From Stenocarpella maydis (taxonomy: Eukaryota; Ascomycota; Sordariomycetes; Diaporthales; Diaporthaceae): a stretch of 64,000 nucleotides of DNA. The translations under genes were made by a program, and so were the position numbers. This document shows, piece by piece, positions 58,032 to 64,000 of the stretch. The notes under the pieces are model-generated. The model had not been told where the DNA came from and searched no databases. It saw nothing but the letters and a program-made list of their open reading frames with translations. Location: NCBI GenBank assembly GCA_002270565.1, contig NQMI01000034.1:62001-126000 (forward strand). The letters run 5' to 3'. Numbering within the stretch: position 1 is the first letter of the stretch; each line of letters starts with the position of its first letter.

Positions 58032-58710
58032 ATGGTCTGCTACGCATCCCTCGCCGCCTGCCTCCTGGGCAGCGCCGCTGCCAGCCTCGTCCCGAGCGAG
58101 GTGACCTTGGATCAGCGCTCCGACAAGCAGGTCTCCGACGATGGGCGCATGCACTGCGGCCTCTTTGGATCCGCAAACAAGGCCAGGGTCTCGAATTTTA
58201 TCACGGAATTGAGGTCTGGAAGGCTCAAGAACAAACAGTATGATATTGAGGCCGCCCAGTGCCGGAGGATACATTGCTGGGACACATCTGCCATCTACGT
58301 CTGTAATGTATGTATATGCCGCGCCTTCCTCTCCTCCCGTGTAAGCCAGGCCAGGGAAAAAAAAGAGCGGACAAGGACGCGAGAGAGGCTAACGGCAAAC
58401 GCAAACCTGGCAGGACAGCCAACACCGCCTGATGCTCAAGGCGGAGTGGATCCTTGACAGCGTCAAGTGCATCTTCGAGAACTGCTGCAAGGACGACTAT
58501 TCCGGCCTCAAGTTCAATGACGGCATCTCCGGGCAGAGGTTCTACAGCCTGCTGGGCTCCGACTTCAACATCGCCGTCGCGTACGGCAACTGCAACGACC
58601 CGCCCGAGATTAAGCCCAGCAACGCCGGCGGGTTCAAGAAGGACGGCGGGAGCATAAACGGGAACTGCATGGGCGGAGTCAGAAATCCGAGTTATGTCGA
58701 GTGTAGGTGA
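58032..58710 (+). CDS. Small secreted cysteine-rich protein
   Basis: 190 aa, exons 58032-58307 and 58414-58710 (106 bp intron with a CTAAC branch-like site near 58389 and acceptor GGCAG). A clear signal peptide (MVCYASLAACLLGSAAAS) is followed by a mature part with ten cysteines: MHCG, AQCRRIHCW, YVCN, VKCIF, ENCCKDD, GNCND, GNCMG and VECR. The even number suggests disulfide bonds. No membrane segment, GPI signal or known domain is seen. Small secreted Cys-rich proteins in fungi include effectors and antimicrobial or adhesive proteins; the role here is unknown. Exons join in phase 0, giving CNDSQHRLMLKAEW. Confidence 0.82.
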
Positions 58711-59268
58711 GAGAACGGGAGGGGGGGTGTTATCGCCTCCCTGGTCTGTTGTCTTGGGCCTTACCTCTGTTTGTTCTTGCTCCCTTCTTCTTTGCCGCAT
58801 GCTTTGTAGCATGTGGGTGAAATAGGCTTGGTTTCTAGCCCGTGGATTTCTTTGACTTCAATCTTTACTCCCTTTTCTTTCGTCGTGTTGCGGGAGTGGA
58901 TCAGGTTGGGCGTCGACGGGCTCGTGAGGGTAGGTAGGGTAGTCGCACCTATGGATGTCATCCAGGACCACATTTCCGCCCAGGGGAAATAAACTGTATA
59001 GTCCCGACCTGAAGCCTGAGGTACGTAACCTCGCTACATCGCCTCGCACGACACAGGGAGCTATGTTGGTGTTCTGGGCCAACGCCGGTGTCATCATAAG
59101 CCGATCTGTCAAGGGTTACGCAACAACACTACTAATATTAAATCCTATCTGCCATATTCTTTTATAGTGAACCTGTAATGCTACCCAACCGCAGCGCAAA
59201 ACCCTCACCATGATCAAAGACTGTGAATTCAAAAAAGGCCCGATCAAGCCCAGCACCCCCTTGACATT
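58711..59268. other. Convergent intergenic region, secreted protein / fet3
   Basis: 558 bp between two stop codons; presumably 3' UTRs, nothing recognised. Confidence 0.5.
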
Positions 59269-61387
59269 TCAGCTCTTCCCAGCCCCAGTGCCGCCGCCAC
59301 CAGACACGGCAGTAACCTCCTCAAGCCGGGTGCCACTCCCGCCTGCGGCACCACCGCGCCCAGCACCCTGCTGGGACACACCAGGTGCGCCGCCCGCAGC
59401 ATTTGGGGACGACGCCGCCGCCGCAGGATCACCCGAGAGGCCGTACCACGCCACGGCGGCGACGCCCACGAAGCCGCTGACGCAGCTGAACACCAGGGCC
59501 ACGATGCCCCTGGCGGTGAACCCGTCCGGCAGCCGAGCGGGCGGCGACGGCTCGCCGCTGAGGTCCAGGAGGTTGGCCGTGTTGCCGGCGGCGTTGCCGA
59601 CCGTGGGCATCGGGGGCTCAGCCGCAGCGCAGGCGTCGTAGTGGCCCTGGGGGACTGTCAGGCTCCGCTGCAGGTCGAGGGGCGCCTCTACCATGGTGGC
59701 GATGAGCCCGGACTCGACGTGCCACTCGATGTGGCAGTGGAACAGCCAGACGCCCGGGTTGTCGGCGCGGAAGCGCAGCACGATGTTGCCCTGGGGGGGC
59801 AGCACGAAGGTGTCCCTGCGCATGGGGACGGGCGAGAAGTCGGCCTCGGTGGCGTTGGAGTCAGCAAAGGGGCCCGCGTCCTCTGGGGACCGCCATACCG
59901 CCTGGAATGCGTGCCCGTGCAGGTGGAAGGGGTGCTTTCCCGTGTCGGCGTTGTCCACCACCAGCTGGACCACCTCGCCCTTCTGCAGGACGAAGCTGTG
60001 CGTGTGGCTGCCGTAGACCAGGGCGTTGGTGGCCATCTTGCCCGCCGAGAGCGCCGTGTACAATGTTGGGACCTTGGGGGCCTTGTATGTTATGTTGTTG
60101 AAGAATGCGCTGGGATCCCCGTCAGTCTTGGAAGCTGAAGACCGAGTCGGGCAGACTTACTAGTTTGCACCGTCTCCGAGGTTGTCCATGATGACTTCCA
60201 ACTCGATCTGATGGCTTGGGGCATCAAGGATCGTCTGGTTATCAAAAGGCACGAGAGTGTAGTCATCGAACTCGTTAAACTCATCCACCAACGCTGGCTC
60301 GGGCATTGGCTTGGAACTATCATACGTCAACCACCCAGTGACATTCCAGTTCAAGTCATCGGGCAGGCTGTCAAAGAGGTCCTAAGAGGGAAGCGTTAGC
60401 TCCGTACCGGATGGACAAGAGCAGGAGTTTTTTTTTTGGGGGGGGGGGTGTTGGGGCAACAGACTCACGGTATCCATGCTTGCTACGAATGGGAAATTCG
60501 CGCTGGTGTCGTTTCTCGTCGTCAGCAGAAAACTGCACCTCTGGGCCGCTGAGAGATATATCCTGTCGGCCACCGCAGGCTGCGTGTAGACGCCGTCGAC
60601 CTCCACGATGGTCATGTTATGGCCCTCAAACCAGACGTATTGGCCAGCAAAGGCCCCGATGTTGACCATGCGGAACAGATAGGTCTTGCCCGGCTCGACG
60701 GAGACGGTAAGATTCTGCGTCTCGTTGAAGAGGGCGTTCTTGGGGACCGGCTCTGCGCCTGTGGGGTTGCCCTTGCTCATGAATCCCTCAATGAGCCCGG
60801 GCATCTCTTGGTGGTACCAGTCGGAGACGGTCAGAACGAGTTCCTCGTCGTACTGCCCGTTGAACGGGGAGTCCGGGTCGTGGATGATCAGAGGCCCGCG
60901 AAGGCCGTCTGGGTACTGGCCTCTCACATGGGAGTGGTACCAATACGTGCCGGGCTGGGTAATTGTGAAGTTGTAGGTGAACCTAGAGCCCGGTTGGATT
61001 GGGCATTGTGTCACACCCACAGGGCCGTCCATGTGTGTTGTACCGTTCCTGTGAGAGGGCTCGTGGTCAGTACAGCATCCCGCAGCATCCCGGGGGCCCG
61101 AGGGCGTGGGATCTGTCCTACATATAAAGGCCATGGAAATGCAGCGATGTGGACTGGTTTCCCAGCGAGTTTAGGACGTTGACGACAACCTGATCACCAA
61201 CATTTGCCGTGATCTGTGGGAGCGGCCATTGTCCGTTGATGCCAATCGTTGGCCGGTCAAAGGCGCCATCCGGGTTGGCCGTGACCCAGCCGACCTCAAA
61301 GTCGTATGTAATGGTGGCTGAGTGTACTACAGCACAGAGGGAGGAGAGCGCCAGAAAGATCAAAGGTGAGGCAATTGAGACAGCCAT
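59269..61387 (-). CDS. fet3: Membrane-anchored multicopper ferroxidase, Fet3 type
   Basis: 635 aa, exons 61122-61387, 60469-61048, 60161-60381 and 59269-60109. It oxidises Fe(II) to Fe(III) at the plasma membrane and hands it to Ftr1. A signal peptide precedes three cupredoxin domains. Copper ligands are all visible: [38 protein letters not shown] and the T1/T3 motif [23 protein letters not shown] matches the region of yeast Fet3 that carries the iron-binding Glu185. One C-terminal transmembrane helix (about 557-580) and a Gly/Ala-rich cytosolic tail distinguish it from secreted laccases. The third-exon acceptor intron (60382-60468) contains a T/G homopolymer (about T10G11) that may be mis-sized. 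It is divergent from ftr1, with a shared promoter. Confidence 0.95.
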
Positions 61388-62131
61388 GTTGCTGGCCGAT
61401 ACAGATGCGAAGGCCTTAGAGCAATCCAGGTGCCGGACACGACAGCACACATCAGGAGAGGAATAGATTGACTCGACGTGAGGCAGGCTGTACACAGAAG
61501 AAGTGTAAGCGACGGGGAAATAAACGACGGGCAGGCGAGGCACCGGCCACGCAGCAGGAGGCCGAGGGTCTCGGGTGGGACTTCAGGGGGGCGAGTGGTG
61601 GCTTGCAGACCAGGCGTGACGAGCTGAGATCATCTTATCAATCGGAACCAGAAACATGCAGCAGGGTCGAGCCATGGTGTGATGGCCTGGCCCAAGATGG
61701 CCGTAAGGTTATTACACTAGCCTCTCGGCCGGCCAAAAGAAGAAGCTGCAGGAGAAGGAAGGTTTAAGCGTGTGGGGGGCGGCCCAATGTGACGGTGGCC
61801 CACCGGTGGGGGGTCGACCGGGCAGAGATTGTTGCATCGAGAGCGAAGCTTGTCGCCGGTGGCATGAGCTTGTTCGACTGCACCAGCCACCTTGGGTGGG
61901 TGGCTTCTCTTGTCCCTCTGCCCTCTGCCCTCTGCCCGGTGGCGTCTGGCCTGGCCTGGCCTGTGGCCCTGAGGTGGGGCTGGCGGCAGTGTTGATATAT
62001 CCGTCTTATGTGTATGTACGAGCACCTGGGCAGTCATGTCGAGGCCGTGATTGAGGCGGTGAGGTGGGCAGCTATGCAATTTCGAAGGCCGGCTGGTTGG
62101 GTTGCAGCCCCAGGGAGTGTTCCAGGAACAG

Positions 62132-62140
62132 ATCAGATAA
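62132..62140 (+). promoter_or_regulatory. Iron-responsive GATA-factor site 1
   Basis: ATCAGATAA, an exact match to the ATCWGATAA consensus bound by fungal iron regulators of the SreA/SRE/Fep1 type. It lies about 745 bp from the fet3 ATG and 840 bp from the ftr1 ATG. Confidence 0.7.
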
Positions 62141-62169
62141 GATTTTGCAGGGGGGCGTCTCCAAATCGG

Positions 62170-62178
62170 ATCAGATAA
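62170..62178 (+). promoter_or_regulatory. Iron-responsive GATA-factor site 2
   Basis: Second exact ATCAGATAA, 38 bp from site 1 and in the same orientation; paired sites of this kind favour cooperative binding. Confidence 0.7.
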
Positions 62179-62534
62179 GGCAGGCGGGAGGACCCTGCTC
62201 CTCTCGCACGGAACCGCAGACAAGGCCTCGGAGCTACCTAGTGTGGTGCGCAAGGCTAACGGCGCAGAGTTTTATCATCACTATCCTGTTACTATATTAG
62301 CCGGCCCCTCTGCGTCGGGTCTGGCATCTCGCGATTTGCTGTGTATACCCACCACCATCCAGCCCGGTACGGAGTCATCTTCTAATTTGATGCTACTTTC
62401 AATGACTCCCTCTCTCTCCCGCAGTGGATTGATTGATGCTTCGAGTCCCACCTGATGTTGGTTTACACTATGTAGACCCCGACCCGCAGATTAAGCTTTT
62501 GACCGACTACACTAGTGCAGCAAGGTGCTTAGTG

Positions 62535-62584
62535 TACACTAGTGTAGTGTGCTGTAGTGTACACTACTACACTACACTAGTGTA
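62535..62584. repeat. Perfect 16-bp inverted repeat enclosing a 14-bp palindrome
   Basis: Left arm TACACTAGTGTAGTGT (62535-62550); right arm ACACTACACTAGTGTA (62569-62584), exact reverse complements. The 18-bp spacer contains the self-complementary GTAGTGTACACTAC (62554-62567). It lies about 400 bp upstream of the ftr1 start. Confidence 0.9.
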
Positions 62585-62821
62585 TGTGGTGGGGAGCAGG
62601 GGTGCAGGCGGCGCCCCCCCCATGCCCTGATGTCCTCTTTACACGCCGCACTACTTTGCGTCCCTCCTCACAACCACCAAAGGCACGAGTCCACACCGAG
62701 AGCGAGCTCTCCCACCCTCCATGTCACAGGCCTGCACGGGCTCATACCCACCCTTGACGGCTCGGCTGGCATGCATCTGCTCACTTTGTTGGGTCCGAGG
62801 CCCTGGGCGCTCACATAATGA

Positions 62822-62830
62822 TTATCTGAT
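62822..62830 (-). promoter_or_regulatory. Iron-responsive GATA-factor site 3
   Basis: TTATCTGAT, the reverse complement of ATCAGATAA, about 150 bp upstream of the ftr1 ATG. A second GATA core (TTATCAG) follows six bases later. Confidence 0.7.
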
Positions 62831-62977
62831 TAGATTTATCAGACCTCCTCAGCCGTGGTTGGACAAGGACGAGCAACCACACGCGCCTCCTCCAAGACAA
62901 CTCTGCCGCTCACCTGCACTGGTGTCCTGTCCCGTCTTCACATCTCGAACCTCACTTTTGCCCTACCAACAGCCGTC

Positions 62978-64000
62978 ATGGCTCCCCAGGTATTCGCCGT
63001 CCCTGTCTTCCTCGTCGTCTTCCGCGAGACCCTCGAGACCGTCATCATCGTCTCTGTGCTCCTAGCATGGCTCAAACAGACCCTCGACGGCCCTGAGCGA
63101 GATGTCAAGGTCTACAAGAAACTCCGCCGCCAGGTGAGGCCCCGTCACTGCACGATACAGGGCATATCACACCGCCAGCCGCCATCTTCTAACCCTCCTC
63201 CCTCAACAGGTCTGGGCGGGCACCGGGCTCGGCTTCTTCATCTGCCTCGTGGTCGCCGCCGCCGTCATCGGGACCTTCTACACCGTCGGCATCAACAACT
63301 GGGAGACCAGCGAGCTGTACTATGAGGGTGCCTTTGCCCTCTTCGCCTCCATCATCATCACCATCGTCGGCGCTGCTCTCCTGCGCATCTCCAAGATGCA
63401 GGAGAAGTGGCGCGTCAAGCTGGCCGCCGCCCTCGAGGCGCCCCTCGTCAAGACCGGCTCCCGCTTTGGCTGGCTCAAGAACTTCTCCGAGAAGTACGCC
63501 CTCTTCATCCTCCCATTCATCACCGTGCTGCGGGAGGGCATCGAGGCTATCATCTTCGTGGCCGGTGTGTCCTTCTCTGCCCCGGCCACCGCGTTCCCGT
63601 TGCCGGCTGTCGTTGGGCTGCTGGTGGGCATCTTTGTAGGGTATATTTTGTACAAGTATGTGAATTCTGCTGCCGTATCCCGCTGCCGTTAGGGCTATGG
63701 ATGAGCTGACACTCTCCCCACAGGTCCGGATCTTCAGCCAGGATGCAACTGTTCCTCGTCCTCTCCACTTGCTTGCTCTACCTCGTGGCCGCTGGCCTGT
63801 TTTCCCGGGCTGTGGGTTACTTCGAACAGCAGGAGTGGTAAGCACCGTACAACCCCTTTCTCCCGGTTGCGAATCTCAGACATCTTCAATGGCATGGAGA
63901 CGACACCACTAATAACAAGCCAGGAACAATATTGTTGGCGGAGATGCAGCGGAACTCGGAGTCGGCCCTGGCTCTTATGATATCGACAAAGCCGTGTGGC
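62978..64000 (+). CDS. ftr1: High-affinity iron permease Ftr1 (partial, cut by window end)
   Basis: Plasma-membrane permease that takes up Fe(III) made by Fet3. Visible exons are 62978-63133, 63210-63655, 63724-63837 and 63924-64000; the 3' end lies beyond the window. About 264 residues are present, against roughly 370-400 for full fungal Ftr1. Both iron-translocation motifs are seen: RETLE in [15 protein letters not shown] (helix 1) and REGIE in [15 protein letters not shown] (helix 4). Several hydrophobic helices follow in the expected order. All three internal junctions keep phase, for example [10 protein letters not shown] and EW|NNIVGGD. Divergent partner of fet3. Confidence 0.95.

Larger units (their letters stand above)
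61388..62977. promoter_or_regulatory. Bidirectional fet3/ftr1 promoter region
   Basis: 1.6 kb between the two start codons. It contains three exact ATCAGATAA motifs and further GATA cores (GATAAG on the minus strand at 61634-61639; CTGATAAA on the minus strand near 62835-62842), plus a nested palindrome. No competing gene is seen. The clustered iron-type GATA sites suggest joint repression of both genes when iron is replete. Confidence 0.75.

Noticed and set aside
59269..61387. Secreted laccase
   Set aside because: The C-terminal transmembrane helix, the TGAEP region and the divergent Ftr1 gene point to Fet3 ferroxidase instead.
1..64000. CRISPR arrays, bacterial operons, Shine-Dalgarno sites
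   Set aside because: Spliceosomal introns and eukaryotic gene families throughout; no regularly spaced repeats with unique spacers.

Overview
The window is nuclear DNA from a filamentous ascomycete, most likely a Sordariomycete. Coding regions are GC-rich and interrupted by 47-122 bp introns, most starting GTRNGN and ending YAG. Gene content fits this group: a het-c homologue, a MetR/Cys-3-type bZIP, CHL4, AAR2, an orotidine decarboxylase with the long fungal insert, and a Fet3/Ftr1 pair. Genes are separated by 0.5-5 kb of non-coding DNA rich in T/C tracts. No rRNA, convincing tRNA, CRISPR array or transposase gene was found.

Layout. 0-7.6 kb: ribonucleotide reductase large subunit (-), TatD-type nuclease (+), CHL4/CENP-N kinetochore protein (-). 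9.2-11.4 kb: MetR-like bZIP factor with one upstream ORF and an 855 bp intron. 11.7-18.8 kb: a small conserved hypothetical gene, a six-intron PLP aminotransferase and AAR2, all on the minus strand. 21.8-27.1 kb: a vWA-domain protein whose frame continues past two amber codons, then an unrecognised coiled-coil protein (-). 27.1-32 kb: a 4.9 kb stretch with no credible gene. 32-34 kb: RBM39/Rsd1-type splicing factor (-).

34.5-38.7 kb looks accessory. A GH3 beta-xylosidase gene sits between two inverted copies of a degenerate repeat about 180 bp long. One copy runs into a 23-bp minisatellite and the other is AT-rich, differing mainly by G:C to A:T transitions, as expected of repeat-induced point mutation (RIP). 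38.9-49.8 kb: fatty acid 2-hydroxylase (-), HET-C (+), mitochondrial-type PP2C (-), BTB protein (+). 50.3-51.5 kb: orotidine-5'-phosphate decarboxylase (-). 55.4-58.7 kb: phosphatidylinositol synthase and a small secreted cysteine-rich protein (+).

59.3-64 kb is a reductive iron-uptake module. A Fet3-type ferroxidase with a C-terminal membrane anchor and an Ftr1 iron permease (cut by the window end) are transcribed divergently. Their shared 1.6 kb promoter carries three exact ATCAGATAA motifs, the consensus of fungal iron-repressing GATA factors (SreA/Fep1/Sre type), plus a perfect nested palindrome.

Exon boundaries were set by hand from splice signals and frame continuity. Gene names rest on recognised family motifs, not on database searches.
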